Assembly: GCA_965153355.1 (NCBI GenBank)
Contig: OZ231127.1
Span: 30,876,001-30,940,000 of the forward strand
Direction: 5' to 3'
DNA length: 64,000 nucleotides
DNA from: Flaccisagitta enflata
Lineage: Eukaryota > Chaetognatha > Sagittoidea > Aphragmophora
Under the pieces are notes generated by a model. That model was not told where the DNA came from and did no database searches. It was given only the letters and a program-made list of their open reading frames with translations. Positions 1 to 15,860 of the stretch are shown here, one piece after another. Every line of letters starts with the position of its first letter. The stretch's first letter is position 1. Made by a program: the position numbers and the translations under genes.

Positions 1-22
1 TAGCCGTGTATCCGGCCTTGTT
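1..22 (-). mobile_element. Terminus of a Helentron-like element cut by the window edge
   Basis: The first 22 bases read ccgtgtatccggccttgtt, which is the reverse complement of the conserved 5' end (AACAAGGCCGGATACACGG) of the short element family seen at 1486, 8114, 26556, 51127 and 53592. The rest lies left of the window. Confidence 0.7.
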
Positions 23-335
23 CTACTATAGATTGCGCTGTGAATAAGAACAATTTAAAGAAAAACATTCCAAATAAAAAAGACATTAGCTGTAAATATT
101 CATTTTACTTTAAATCTTTGTTGTGGCCAAACTTCTTGACATAGACCAATGAAAATTTTACATGAAAAATCGGAGCTTAGGAGTTCTTTGAATCTTTTTT
201 CAGAATTGTTTTATCATTTCCAGAAGCAAAATAACATCGTTTTCTTATATATCATTTGTTGTGGAACACCCTGTATTCGAGAACTTTTTGATGAATTGGA
301 ATTGCTTCAGAAGATTCCGACACAGATTTTCATTA

Positions 336-746
336 CACACGCACGTTGAATACAACGTGAAGATTGCGGAAAAGGTATAGCACCCCCCCTTGCAGCTCAT
401 GTCGCCATAGCCACATGGCCGTGTATGGTATCATTCAGAAGATTATCTCAATACAATTTACGCCACCGAGGCGAATTTTGAATTTCGCCTCCGTTCAAGA
501 GATATTCACTCCAAAAGGCGGATTTTGTGACCTCCAAGGGGGTGTCCCCCGCCAAAGTTTGGGGTAGAATTTCTCAAGAACGTGAGAGAAATTTAAAAAT
601 CGCCTCGGTGGCGTAAATTGTACTGTGACAAGCTACAGAATGATGCCCCATATGACCCTGTAGAAGTCTTGTCGTAAGCTGTAGGTAGGGGTGCTAACCT
701 TTTTTACGATTTTTGTAATCTTCACGTTGTATTACGCGTGGAAGTG
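336..746. mobile_element. 411-bp MITE with TA target duplication
   Basis: TA flanks both ends (334-335 and 747-748). The ends are imperfect inverted repeats sharing tacaacgtgaagatt. The interior is itself palindromic (ttacgccaccgaggcga near 460 and its complement near 600). Copy B has the empty site catTAgtctc at about 34114, so the element entered copy A only. The interior resembles the 410-bp element at 15861-16270, so both probably belong to one family of mariner-type non-autonomous elements. Confidence 0.8.
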
Positions 747-1485
747 TAGTCTCCGAGGAGCCTCATGTGGTGAAAAGTTAAAAAATGACCTACTTAACCA
801 CATATTTAAACTTGATTAGCCGTGATTACGGATCAGGCATTCACTTTTGAGAAATTCAATTTTATTTTCTAGTTAATTAACTTTTCTATTGTGAAGCGAT
901 GTCTCAGTAACGTGAATAAATATAATTAGAATGAAGCTTTAAGTGTTAGTCGAAGTGCCCACGCAAAAGAGAGCCATCATAACATGCATCGTGAGACACC
1001 GAGGCATGACCATGGAGCTTTCCTATCACTTTACATTGAAAAAAGGAAGACAGAATGATTTCTAGGGATAGGTGATTTTCCATTTGAATATTCATTCATA
1101 TCAATCCTATATGAAGAAAGCTACGTAAAATGCAAAATGATCTTGACAACTTTTAAATATGCAAAAAGTTTTTCTTTTTTCATTCTACTAAGTACTATGA
1201 GAGTTGATTTCAATCTCATTATCGATCCTACTCAAATTTACTGCGCATATTGAATCAACGACACCGCAATGGAGCAGTTTTCAAAAACTACAATATGACG
1301 GCGAGCAATTGATGTCAACATTTAGTGTTTCACCCCATTTTTTCAACTATAGTTGAATAATTATGATGCAACAGATATTTTCATGAGACAAATTGTCTCC
1401 AGAAATACTCTATGTGTATGTCTCTGCCATAAGCTGACCTCAAATGAACCTTTAAATCAGCAATTCATATGAGAAAAGCAAAGGA

Positions 1486-1666
1486 AACAAGGCCGGATAC
1501 ACGGCCAATACCAGTCGCGGACGGGTGGGCAGGGGCGGAAATGCATGTTTCCCCACTTTTCGACTCGTGTTCACGGACCGACCGACCAACCGACCAACCG
1601 ACCAACCGACCAACCGACCAACCGACGGACGGACAAAGCCTCTTATAGAGTCGCTTGTCCGCGACT
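1486..1666 (+). mobile_element. Helentron-like non-autonomous element (type 1)
   Basis: It starts AACAAGGCCGGATACACGG, has the subterminal motif GTCGCGGAC followed by GGGTGGGCAGGGGC, an internal ACCG/GGAC repeat, the segment caaagcctcttatagag, and a terminal hairpin GTCGCTTGTCCGCGAC followed by an A-run. The ends are ambiguous by one base. Confidence 0.7.
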
Positions 1667-1762
1667 AAAAAGGATTTTTAAGAAAATTGTGCTTACATTT
1701 TTTATCTCATTGCTGCTGTCAAAACTATAAGACACACAAATGCAAAGAAATTTTGCATTTCT

Positions 1763-1811
1763 AAGAACATAGCCCCCTCCAAAATCAAGTTTGGAAGGGG
1801 GCTATGTTCTT
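1763..1811. other. Near-perfect hairpin inside the 1296-2326 element
   Basis: The arms aagaacatagccccctcc and ggaagggggctatgttctt pair over about 21 bases with one bulged base and a short loop. It lies between the two nested insertions and is probably an internal palindrome of the host element. No function is evident. Confidence 0.6.
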
Positions 1812-2015
1812 CATTTTTGAGTTTTTTCATTTTCCATGCAAAGTTATAATTTTGACAAGCCTCCTATCAGTGAACAAATTATTGAATTTTGAATATTTTT
1901 AAGTAAAAATAATTAGTTAATGTTAGCTTTACATGCTCTTTTTTACTATTTGGATGCAAATTTTGCAATAAAATATATAATAGGATATACCTCAATGATT
2001 CTTTTCATGTTTTTT

Positions 2016-2248
2016 AGTCGCTGGCTAAGCGACTCTATAAGAGGCTGTGTCCGTAGGTAGGTAGGAAGGATGGTAACGCGAAAATTTGGATGACACGAAT
2101 CTGACTGAAATCGTGATTTTCTGAGCAATAACGCCCCTGCCCTGCCACATTACAGCCCCCGCCATGTTCCATTCTGCCCCTGCCCTCCGCATTACTGCCC
2201 CTGCCCACCCGCCAGCGACTACTGATTGGTCGTGTATCCGGCCTTGTT
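2016..2248 (-). mobile_element. Helentron-like non-autonomous element (type 1)
   Basis: Read on the - strand it begins AACAAGGCCGGATACACG, carries the subterminal motif GTCGCTGGC, repeated GGCAGGGGC units, and ends in the hairpin GTCGCTTAGCCAGCGAC followed by A residues. The motif and hairpin differ from neighbouring copies in a matched way (see findings). Confidence 0.7.
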
Positions 2249-2401
2249 ATTACTTTTATTCTCATAGAATTTTCTTTTTTTACCCCTGTTGACACACTAA
2301 ATCTTGCCGTCAGATGCTCGCCGTCATATGCAAATGATCTTAAAGTTGACTTCGATTGAAATTCTTCCTCCATCTGTTTCCGTTCCTATCTTTTCCGATT
2401 T

Positions 2402-2408
2402 CATCATT

Positions 2409-2440
<32 letters not shown>

Positions 2441-2557
2441 TATCATCATCATCATCATCATCATCATCATATTCTTCTTCTTCTTCTTCTTCTTCTTCTT
2501 CTTCTTCTTCTTCTTCTTCTTCTTCTTCTTCTTCTTCTTCTTCTTCTTCTTCTTCTT
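2402..2557. repeat. Microsatellites (ATC)n and (TTC)n
   Basis: A (CAT)n tract at 2402-2470 runs directly into (TTC)n at 2471-2557. In copy B the matching site (36983-37042) has only the (CAT)n tract, so the TTC array is specific to copy A. Confidence 0.95.
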
Positions 2558-2678
2558 TTTCTGCGTCTTCTTCTCTTTATTCATCTTCCTCTTTGTTTGT
2601 CAGCCGAGAAGCAGAGCTAAGATACTGAGAGACTGACCATGATACAGATTCAAATGCGTAGATTTAAAAACAAGTGAC

Positions 2679-2883
2679 GCGGGGTCACAATATCGTTGCG
2701 GACAGGTGGGCAGGGGCATCCAACCCCCATCCACACCCAAATCATCACTCAAATACAAAAAGTATCCCAAACGCCCGTTTTTCCACTTTTTGACTCAATC
2801 ATTACAAACGGACGGACGGACGGACGGACGGATGGACGGACGGACGGAAGGACAAAGCCTCTTACAGAGTTGCGTGTCCGCAA
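2679..2883 (+). mobile_element. Helentron-like element, type 3 (cggggtcacaatat start)
   Basis: It starts cggggtcacaatatcgttgc, carries GTTGCGGAC followed by a GGTGGGCAGGGGC segment, a (GGAC)n tract, and ends in the hairpin GTTGCGTGTCCGCAAC followed by an A-run. The same insertion is present in copy B at 37096-37341, so it predates the duplication. Other copies are at 24815-24997 and 55768-55971. Confidence 0.65.
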
Positions 2884-3111
2884 CCAAAAAAAAAAAAAGA
2901 AATCAAATTGAATAACAAAATATCGTTGTTTTTTTTTAGGACTCCACAGACCCATATTGTCAAATTAGACAATTGATGTCGTCTAATTCAATCATGTCGA
3001 TGATCGTGGTGTGGAAACTCGAAACACACGAATTTAAAACCAGTTTGCCAAACTCGTCAGACGACCTTGCGCTCTACAATTGTCTTTCTCCCGCTTCTTG
3101 TCTTTGTCCAG

Positions 3112-7058
<3,947 letters not shown>

Positions 7059-7238
7059 GTTTGGGCATCCTTAGTTCCTCTGTTGCAATGCTCATTTCTA
7101 TTTTCATAATAAGGTTGTTTCTTGGTTGAACTCCTTCTTGGCCGTTGGCCGCTGCTCAATCCATCTTTCGTGCCTTCAGAGACGCAATCATTCATTTTGT
7201 TCTGATGAATCTTAATTTTGGTGCTTGGTCTTCGAAAC

Positions 7239-7601
<363 letters not shown>

Positions 7602-7619
7602 TCTCATTATTCTCCTGCT

Positions 7620-8047
7620 TTTTGAGAAGCAGCCCCGAAGGGGCCGATGACCTATGGTTTCCCACATAGGGGAAATTTCTCCTTCTCCTAGACTTAAGGC
7701 CCCAACTCAAGCCTCCAGGTTCTGAGTCAAGCCTTAAGGTTCAAATAAAAACATCATAGGTCATCGGCCCCTTTGGAGCCGCTGCCCCTCTAACCACCTC
7801 ACATCCACAAACACTCACATAGGGGCTACGGGTACCGCTGACCATCTAACGCTTTTGCGACTACGTATCTCACTTTTTTTTTCTATTTCTCCATCTAGAT
7901 GTAAATTGTCCTGATATAACTTAAAATGACTTAAAATAATGTAAAACGCTGAGAAAAAGCTAAGCGTGACAGATGGACGGACCAACAGACGGACGGACTG
8001 ACCGACACATAGACAGAGCGGGTCATAGAGTCGCATGCACGCGACTC
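7620..8047 (+). mobile_element. Type 4 repeat (ggccgatgacctat family) with Helentron-like 3' part
   Basis: Inverted segments agcagccccgaaggggccga and the complement-like ggcccctttggagccgctgc bracket a short interior. This is followed by gggtaccgctgaccatctaa and acgcttttgcgacta. A second piece (7860-8047) with gacggacgga repeats ends in GTCGCATGCACGCGAC. Related copies are at 9560-10065, 16400-16990, 25007-25884 and 49867-50425. Confidence 0.55.
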
Positions 8048-8113
8048 ATGACAGATTTTTTTATAATTGTTTAAAATGACAAACTATTACTATTATGTCG
8101 TGAAATTACAAAA

Positions 8114-8315
8114 AACAAGACCGAATACACGGCTACCCTAGTCGCGTGCGGGTGGGCAGGGGCAGTGAACAAATTGACCAACCAAGCAGTTGGGCAGGAG
8201 CAGTAACCCCAAAACCGCCCATAAACGCCGAAAAAGTTAAGCGTTACGGACGGACGGACGGACCGACAGACAGACAGACGGACAGAGTGGGTCATAGAGT
8301 CGCGTGCACGCGACT
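8114..8315 (+). mobile_element. Helentron-like non-autonomous element (type 1)
   Basis: It starts AACAAGACCGAATACACGG, has GTCGCGTGC before GGGTGGGCAGGGGC, a (GGAC)n tract, and ends in the hairpin GTCGCGTGCACGCGAC followed by an A-run. Confidence 0.7.
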
Positions 8316-8558
8316 AAAAAAGACTTGGAGAGATATTTCGTTTTTATGAGGATGTAATTACAAAGACTGCTAAGTGTTAGAAACTTTATTGAATACTTAG
8401 GTACAAAACTAACTTTATTGAATACTTAGGTACAAAACTATGTGCAGGATTGAATTATTGAAATACAAGCACGTTTCTCGTGATCATCTTTTTTAAATTG
8501 CAACGACAGATATACTTTCTCACCGTTTGTGTAAGTGCGTATATGTGTGTACACAGTG

Positions 8559-8703
<145 letters not shown>

Positions 8704-8816
8704 AGGGGCTACCCGCCACTGTGTTATTAGAGGTCCGTAAAATAATTTTGTTTTCAAAAGCGACTCAACTATAAACACCCGTGGTGTGATACTTACTACT
8801 CATCTGAATGTCAAAG

Positions 8817-11800
8817 TCAGTCGGCGGTACTTTGGCCGTTGACTTTCCCTTTATATTTGGTTCTGACTATCGAATCGGAGATAACGACAGCGAGTCCCAA
8901 AAACCCCATCACCAAAGTGACCATCAACAACCCTCTCAGTTCAAACAACTTGGCCTGAGGGAGTTGCTTGTTCCAGGCCCCGTTGGGTGAACACTCTTTA
9001 GGCGTGTATCTTTCCACAATTTCCTGGATTTTGCCATCGAGATGATAATCGACAATCTTCTGGGAAATGCTGAGAAAAAGTGGATGATTTTTCCTCATTG
9101 CGAATGAATTTTGAAAGGTGGATATATGCCCAAAGGTGTGAGCCTGCAAGCTGCACTTGCGACGGATTTCCTTTTCGATAAGCCAGGATTCACTAAAAAC
9201 GGCGTTACCCGTTTTAAGGAGTGTGGATAACTCCGACCTTTGGTTCCAAAACCAACTATTTGCTTTGATTTCCTCGAAAGCTTCAGGAAACCGACTTTCG
9301 AAGATTCTTTTTGTATAATGGCCGTTATTGATATAGATGGGAATACCAGCTTGTCGCAGATCATTAACTGATTGAAACCCAGCCGAACCGTATTGCGTGG
9401 TGAGGTTTGCCGCCAGATTCGCGGTGTACCTGAGGCAATGAAATTGATGTCACGATAGCGCAAGAGTGTAGTTTGGTGGAAGCGATCTATTAAGATTCTT
9501 GGTTGGGCCTTTTGAATTAGGCAAGCTGAAAGACCCAATCGTCAGAACTCATTTTTGAACAGGTCACCCAAGGGCTATGTGTGGTCAGCGATAACCGTTG
9601 CCCTGAGCTGTTTTGCATGACTGTGAATTGGAGTGAGAGGTTGCAGGGCAGGGGACAGGGGACAGGGGAAAAAGTAGAAGACAGTGGGACTTTCGTTCAT
9701 CCTTCCATCTGTCCGTCCGTTTGTTCCCCCTAACCATCTCAGGCTTTGAATCTACCTTCTCAGGCCTTGAATCTATGAGAGCAGATTTCAGGCCTGAAAG
9801 GGCAGATTCCATGCTTGAGGGGGCATATTTCAAGCCTGAGAGGGCAGATTCAAGGCCTAAGAGGGCAGATTGAAGAACGGAAGGGGCAGATTTCAAGCCT
9901 GAGAGGGCAGATTTAAGCCTTAAGAGGGGAGATTATAGGCCAGAGAGAGTAGATTTCAGGCCTGAGAGGACAGATTTTAGGCCTGAGAGGGCCTGGGGGA
10001 CAGACGAACAAAAGTCCCCCTGTATTCTACAGGACTTCGTCCCCTTCGGAGCCGCTACCCAAAAACCGGATCATATGGATTACCGTAATGAATCCAGCAC
10101 GAAATTATTGAACTGAAGTGAGAACAGCACTATTCCCTCCGTTTTAAGTTTTACAACTCACGTGGAAATGATGAGAATAGAAAATATACTCCAAGCGCCT
10201 GTTATTATTTTTTGTCCAACTGTGGAATTGAGTTCTGACGGTCCTTGCTGCAGAAAGATGGAAAATATGTTCCAAATACTCTTTTGAAAATTCTTCCAAT
10301 TCCTTTGAGGGAATGTCGCAAAAAAGTTCAGGAGAGAAAAAAGCATCATCATTCCAGCGATGGATGCCCACAAACCAACTCCAAATGAGTCTAGAAACTG
10401 AAAAGTTCACGTAAGTAAATAATTGAGTCTTAAATTAGAACAATATGGCTAGATTCAAGGTAATAGGCTAATAGCACCTGTTCAACAATCATTGGAACTG
10501 CAACCCTTGAAATAAAACTTTGAAAAGCGTACTTCCAGTTGACCCAGCAAGAAGAAGATCAAGCTGAAGTGTTTTGATATCTTTAGGCTATCTAGCGCTA
10601 CTACATAAAAGATCTGTAACTGGCCCAACAAGACATATGATTTTGATAGTTTGTCCTTAAGCGTTGCAGTTGTAATTGCTAAACAGGTTTTGTTTATGAA
10701 CTCGTCATCTGCATATGCCGCTTGGCGTTAAAATAGATACCACTTACTTGGAAGAAATTTGGAACCATGACTTTCCCATAAGCGAGGGTCGTATGTGTAC
10801 TGTGAACTGGCGGTGTAAAATCCACCACCGCCATTCTTTGTGGAATAATACTAATCGCCTAAAAGAGGATCATACAGAGCCAAGTGTACAGATTATTCCT
10901 ATGTGTAGCATTGATATACTTAGGCCAGGCACTGTGATTTAAGGTTCAGGACTTATAAAAAAAAAACTCACAAAATTCCAAGCTAGGTATGCTAAAGATT
11001 TGGCATCCCCCCTCATATCAAAAGTACCATTTTTCATGTCTAGAATAGTGTCATATGAACTGGAAAAACATTTTTTTAATTTGAGAGAAGTAATTAACTT
11101 CAAAGGGCAAAAAGAGGCTGAGGAGCAGAGGCCCTCGATTGCAGGACACATTCTGATTTACATCTATGTTTTTAGTCGCGTGCTACGCGACTCTACACCC
11201 CGCTTTGTCGGTCGGTCGGTTGGTCGGTCGGTTGGTCGGTCCCCTTTTTACTTTTTCGGCGTTTTTTAGGTTTTTGGACTCACAGCTCCTTCCCAAATGC
11301 CATTACAAGTCATTCTAAGTCATTCTAAGTCATTAATGTCATTTTAAGTCATATTGAGTCATCTAAGGTCACTTTGAGTCATTTAAAGCCAATTTAAGTC
11401 AATTTAAGTCATATAATGCTATTTATGTCCCGCACGCGACTTATAGGTGTTGGCCTTGTTGTTGATGAAAATTGCTTTTATATGATATCTGTCAACCTGC
11501 ACTCCAATATCAGCTACTCCTCTTTGAATAAATCCGATCATTCCGTTAAATGATCCATTTCCACTGTCATATCCATAACTTCCGTCAATCAGGGACGTTT
11601 CATTTATCTCGACGCCAAAATCTATATCCTGCATTTCATGAGGAAGATAATCACTCTAATCAGCTATTACCATCTCAATGGAATGGAAATCAGGTTTTGT
11701 GGAATCAATTGAAAAGCGTATGCTGTCCACCATCAGCTGTTACCTCTTGTAGTAAGCGCAGAACATCAAAAAAGATTCCTGTCCATCTGTCGCTTTCTTT

Positions 11801-11858
11801 GTAGGCGAATGGTGCTAAGTTATGCGTAATGACTTTCATTTTCCACCTCTCCATTAGG
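8817..11858 (-). CDS. Ionotropic glutamate receptor-like channel subunit
   Basis: Five exons read on the - strand: 11858-11744, 11628-11497, 10858-10748, 10397-10162 and 9429-8817 (stop TGA). All splice phases agree and give about 401 residues. Exon 1 holds the S1 start (MKVITHNLAPFAY, then WTGIFFDVLRLL). Exon 2 holds GSYGYDSGNGSFNGMIGF and ADIG. Exon 3 holds PQRMAVVDFTPP with the ligand-contacting Arg. Exon 4 holds M1 (FLDSFGVGLW), the pore loop LQQG and M3. Exon 5 starts by completing the gating motif TYTANLAA (usually SYTANLAA), then S2 (GNAVFSES) and M4 (ELRGLLMVTLVMGFLGLAVV). The product should be a plasma-membrane ligand-gated cation channel. No amino-terminal LIVBP-like domain is visible upstream, so it is either an IR-like short receptor or its 5' exons were missed. 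The exon 1 acceptor is weak. Confidence 0.85.
9560..10065. repeat. Type 4 minisatellite element in a receptor intron
   Basis: It begins near ggtcagcgataaccgttgcc, carries about 15 degenerate units of the form aggcctgagagggcagattt, and ends near cttcgtccccttcggagccg. It lies within the 10161-9430 intron of the glutamate receptor gene. Confidence 0.6.
11174..11460 (-). mobile_element. Helentron-like element (type 2) beside a receptor exon
   Basis: On the - strand it starts AACAAGGCCAACACCTATA and ends in the hairpin GTCGCGTAGCACGCGAC. The interior is aagtcattct-type minisatellite plus (GGTC)n. Its start lies only 36 bases downstream of the exon 11628-11497 splice donor of the glutamate receptor gene. 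Confidence 0.75.
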
Positions 11859-12673
11859 CTGGTTTCTTAAAGGGTACAATCGCATCAAATTAATCAGACA
11901 GATATCGGACAGACAAAAGGTACCCGCTCGGCAACACAATGGTGAAGTACATCAGTATATCAATAGTATATGAAGGTATTTTTCATTCCATTGAAACTCT
12001 TCAGTTTCACCCTCTCCAGATTGCTATCGTTTTGAGAAGTAGCACATTTAAGACAAAAGAAAACGAAATTTTCCAGATGGTGTACCACGCGAATAAAAAA
12101 AAAAGACGCACCTCTTCATTTATAGATAAAGAAGACAGAAAAGATTATTCAAATTTCTTTTTTTCAAATAATATTGAAGATTTTTGAATTCTTTTCCAAT
12201 CTAGACCAATCCCAGGTCTGTATCTCAAACCGTTTAAAAATTACAGCCTTTCAAAGTTAACCACTGAAACATACACAATCATTGAAAAAATTGTTTGTTC
12301 TCTGCAAATGGAAAGGTAAAGTAAACATGTTAACAGCAGACCAAAACTAATCTCGGGTAGTTGCAATTCACAGTAATAACATATCAATTAATGTTTATCA
12401 AATTTCAATAACTAACAAATTAATGTTACAGAGAAGCAAATGCTTACGTACGGTGTGACAGGATACAGCATGTCGCATGGGGAGTAATCTTCTCCCTTAC
12501 AGTTTGCAATGGTTAATCAATTAATCTTTTCTTAAATGTTCTGCCTGTTTTGTTACTTCTATAACCGAAGATAAGGCATGTTATCAATCCCTGAGGAAGG
12601 CCGTTTGGTCGAAATATATTCCGAGTATCATTCATGTAAAAAGTTTTTTTTTGAGCATTTTACAGACTAAGAA
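11859..12673. other. No gene seen
   Basis: AT-rich sequence upstream of the glutamate receptor exons. I found no amino-terminal-domain exon or other coding signal. The segment ccctgaggaaggccg near 12591 resembles tails of interspersed repeats but is not diagnostic. Confidence 0.5.
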
Positions 12674-13273
12674 CACGGTGAACAAGCTCAAGTGGGGGAA
12701 AGTAAAAGCTTAGGATTGCAAAAGACCAAAACTACCAGGGTATCACATTTCATCTCTTGCAGTGTTCTAGAAAATTAATTGACATTTTACATGAGCCAAA
12801 GCTGAGGTCATTAGCTCAAATACTTTAAAGGATAGATTAAAATCTTTAAAATATCCAAAACTAGGAATAGCTCAAAAAACAACTTTCATGCTTTGAAACT
12901 GGTAAATGGTATTGTTCATGTTTCATTCTTTCATCAATTATTGAACCAAATGATGCATTCTTGGTTTCTACCTGAAGCACCATGAATGCCTTATAAGTTT
13001 TTTTTATCAAACTCAATATGGTCATGCCATTTTCTTCTCTGCAACTTGAGTTAGATTAAGAATCAATGAGCAATTTTTTGCAGTTGGAGAGGAACCTTCA
13101 CATTTTTGGTCATATCTTTTTAGCTGTTTCAATTTTTCTATTTGGAACAACCAAAGCAAGAGGAACAAACATCAGGCAGTTCCCTACAACAAGCAACTTT
13201 CAAATTATGAATATCTTAAGTTGTTTAGGCATGATCAGCTTTTACTTTCCCCCACTTGAGGTTGTTCACCCTG
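12674..13273. mobile_element. 600-bp inverted-repeat element, first of two copies
   Basis: The ends are cacggtgaacaagctcaagt and, inverted, acttgaggttgttcaccctg, with tgggggaaagtaaaagct continuing the arm. TA follows the right end. A sibling lies at 13359-14131. This copy retains the empty site for the Helentron-like insertion found in the sibling. Confidence 0.7.
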
Positions 13274-13358
13274 TAGTTATGATGATTTTCGAATTTTCTT
13301 TCATTCTAGACCAATCCCAAATGGTTAAAAAGTTACAGCTCATCAAAGTGAAACACTA

Positions 13359-14131
13359 CACGGTGAACAAGCTCAGGTGGGGGAAAGTAAAAGCTTAGGA
13401 TTCCAAAACCACCAGAGTATCACATTTCATCTCTTGATGTGTTTTAGAAAATTACTTGACATTTTATATAAGCCAAAGCTGAGGTCATTAGCTCAAATAT
13501 TTTAGAGGATACATCAAAATCTTTGAAATGTCCAAAACTAGGAATGGCTCAAAAAACAACTTTCAGGCTTGAGTGCTTTGAAACTGGTAAATGGTGTTGT
13601 GTCATTCTTTCATAAATTATTGTACCAAATGTTGCATTATTGGTTTCTTCCTGAAGCACCATGAATGCCTTTTAGGGTTTTTTATCCAACTCAATATAGT
13701 CATGCCATAGTCTTCACTGCAACTTAAGTTGGATTGAGAATCAATAAGCAACTTTTTGAGGTTGGAGAGGAACATAAACATTTTGGGTTGTATCTTTTTA
13801 GCTGTTTCAATTTTTAGTTGCGGACACGCAACTCTATAAGAGCCTTTGTCCGTCCGTCGGTCCGTCCGTCGGTCAGTTGGTCCGTCCGTCAGTCCGTTGG
13901 TCCGTCCGTCGGTCCGTGAGCACGAGTTGAAAAGTGTGAAAATGCGCAATTCCGCCCCTGCCTACCCGTCCGCAACTGGTATTGGCCGCGTATCCGGCCT
14001 TGTTCTATTTTGACCAACTTAAGCAAATGTCGGGCAGCTCCCTACAAGGAGCAACTTTTAAATAATCAATATCTTGAGTTGTTTAGGTGTGATTAGCTTT
14101 TACTTTCCCCCACTTGAGGTTGTTCACCCAG
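13359..14131. mobile_element. Inverted-repeat element, second copy, TA-flanked
   Basis: Same terminal repeats as 12674-13273 (cacggtgaacaagctcaggt at the left, gttgttcacccag at the right), with TA at 13357-13358 and 14132-14133. After removal of the nested element 13816-14004 its length is about 584 bases, close to its 600-base sibling. No transposase is visible. Confidence 0.75.
13816..14004 (-). mobile_element. Helentron-like element nested in an inverted-repeat element
   Basis: On the - strand it starts AACAAGGCCGGATACGCGG, carries GTTGCGGAC, and ends in the hairpin GTTGCGTGTCCGCAAC. The sibling at 12674-13273 reads straight through (caatttttctatttgg near 13130). The insertion therefore added no target duplication and can be placed between two T residues. 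Confidence 0.85.
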
Positions 14132-14133
14132 TA

Positions 14134-15860
14134 AATATTTTGGATTTTTTTTCTTATAAAATTGTGAAAACGATTTTAAATTATCTTTGCTTTTTTTTTA
14201 TTACCATGCATAAACACCTTAGGATCAAGAACTTTTTCTTTTTGATCCTGAAAGCTTAAAAGCTGGCCTTTCCAATGATGCAAAGCTTTAAACTTAAAAT
14301 TAATGAGAAAATGGTTAAAATGATTATTTAAAAATGCCTCTTTTTTACTGGTCCGCGTGGTAGTCAGCTGGTTATGGATAAAACCTCGATATCACTTGGA
14401 CATGAAGTTGTCGCTACATGAATCCTTCCTACTTTTAGGTCATTTGGCCATTGTTCATTCGCAAAAAAAGAAAAAAAAAGGTTGCCTTTGTAGAGAAAAG
14501 GAGAAAAGGAGAAAAGGAGAAAAGGAAAATCGATGACTCGGCCAACGTTATCAAGGAAAGATAAATAGAGCTAATGTTAGCCACGGTGTACACGTGCACA
14601 AATAGAAAATTTGGGTTTCATCATAATTCTTTATTTTTACATCAAATTACATCAAATGAAATATAAGAAAACGATGTCATTCTTCTAAAAATGAAAAAAC
14701 AATTTTGAAAAAAGATTCAAAGAGATCGCAAGCCGTGTATCCGGCCTTGTTCATGTAAAAATTTCATTGGTATTAAGATTAAACCACGGTCTAGTTGGGT
14801 AATCTCACTGCTAATAAAATTTTTTGACATGGTTGAGTAACGTTACTCATGAAAGTTGAATCAACATTGCCCTCATAAAAGGAGGCCAGAATTCTCCAAT
14901 ATACTAAGGATGAAAGCCTTGCAAGCTTTAAATGGTGTTTACTCCGGATTGCTCAAAACTATCCTTTGCTACTGACAAACAAAAAGCTTACCTGACAAAA
15001 CTATCAGCTTGACTGCATACCTCATTACATATGGTACTATCATATTGTCATATTTTAGCTTTGATATGCATGATTTGATTTAAAAATTGGTGACAGAAAA
15101 AAAGCTCATAAACAGGGCGAGCAAATGGCACCAAGTTGAGACTCATAGCATTTTTTGTTTTGATTCTACATAAAAAAAATAAAAACGTTGATTTCAGATA
15201 ATGGATAGAAAACATGAATAGAATATGAAAACATGTTTTGTTACACTGTCGCTTTGATATTCAAAGTTTGATAATAGTAAATTGGTGACCATTTTGAAGC
15301 TATTGATAAGGGCTATCTAACACCGCCAAGCAGAGACTCATAGCTCTATTTGTTTGGATTCTACATAATATCATGTGGGAATGTTGATTCTCAGAAATCG
15401 CTTATAAATGGCTTGATAATCTTTTCAAAAGCATGCCCTTACAGATTAAAGCGGTTTTGTAAACTCTAAAAAGGTTATTCCAAATATTGGGCTTACAAAA
15501 TGGTCGTAATTTGATCAAATCCAATCCAATACTATGTTAGAAAAGTCTGAAAAAGCTTTGATTAAAAATGCTATCAACCGGCCAACAGACGTACCAATGT
15601 ACAGAACAACAGACTAACATGTGACCAATGATATAAAGACCCGAAAATTTTCATCTTCGCGTACACTGTGTCCCTATTGACAAAACTCATTTACAAACAA
15701 ACGGTCATTTAATCTCATTTTGAGCAGGATATTCTCTCCGCCGTAGTTACCAAAACAAGAAACATGACCGAATACCGGGTGTTTTAGAATTAGGTTGGGC
15801 TTAAGATCACAATTTCAAAAAAATTCTTGCTCCAAGCACTTGTCATGTTCCAATGATGTA
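14134..15860. other. AT-rich non-coding stretch with degenerate repeats
   Basis: No gene is seen. It contains a terminus-only fragment of the Helentron-like family (ccgtgtatccggccttgtt at about 14734-14752). It also has two diverged direct copies of a roughly 120-base segment ending gactcatagc and gattctacata (about 15056-15175 and 15248-15367). Confidence 0.5.

Larger units (their letters stand above)
1296..2326. mobile_element. TA-flanked inverted-repeat element with two nested Helentron-like insertions
   Basis: The ends are TGACGGCGAGC and its complement GCTCGCCGTCA, flanked by TA at 1294-1295 and 2327-2328. Copy B shows the uninterrupted site caaTAtgcaaatg at about 36905. Two shorter elements (1486-1666 and 2016-2248) sit inside it and account for over 400 of its 1031 bases. 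No transposase reading frame is visible, so it is non-autonomous. Confidence 0.8.

Noticed and set aside
2940-3111. Upstream extension of CUB exon 1 from the acceptor at 2939
   Set aside because: The frame stays open in copy A, but copy B has a stop in the same frame, and a stronger pyrimidine-rich acceptor lies at 3111.
9095-9538. 147-residue frame on the - strand overlapping the receptor's last exon
   Set aside because: It is a shifted frame over exon 9429-8817; the other frame encodes the recognisable S2 and M4 regions and fits the splice phase.
12585-12625. ccctgaggaaggccg motif as a retrotransposon tail
   Set aside because: Similar short motifs occur at ends of several repeat families, but no reverse transcriptase or second copy is visible here.
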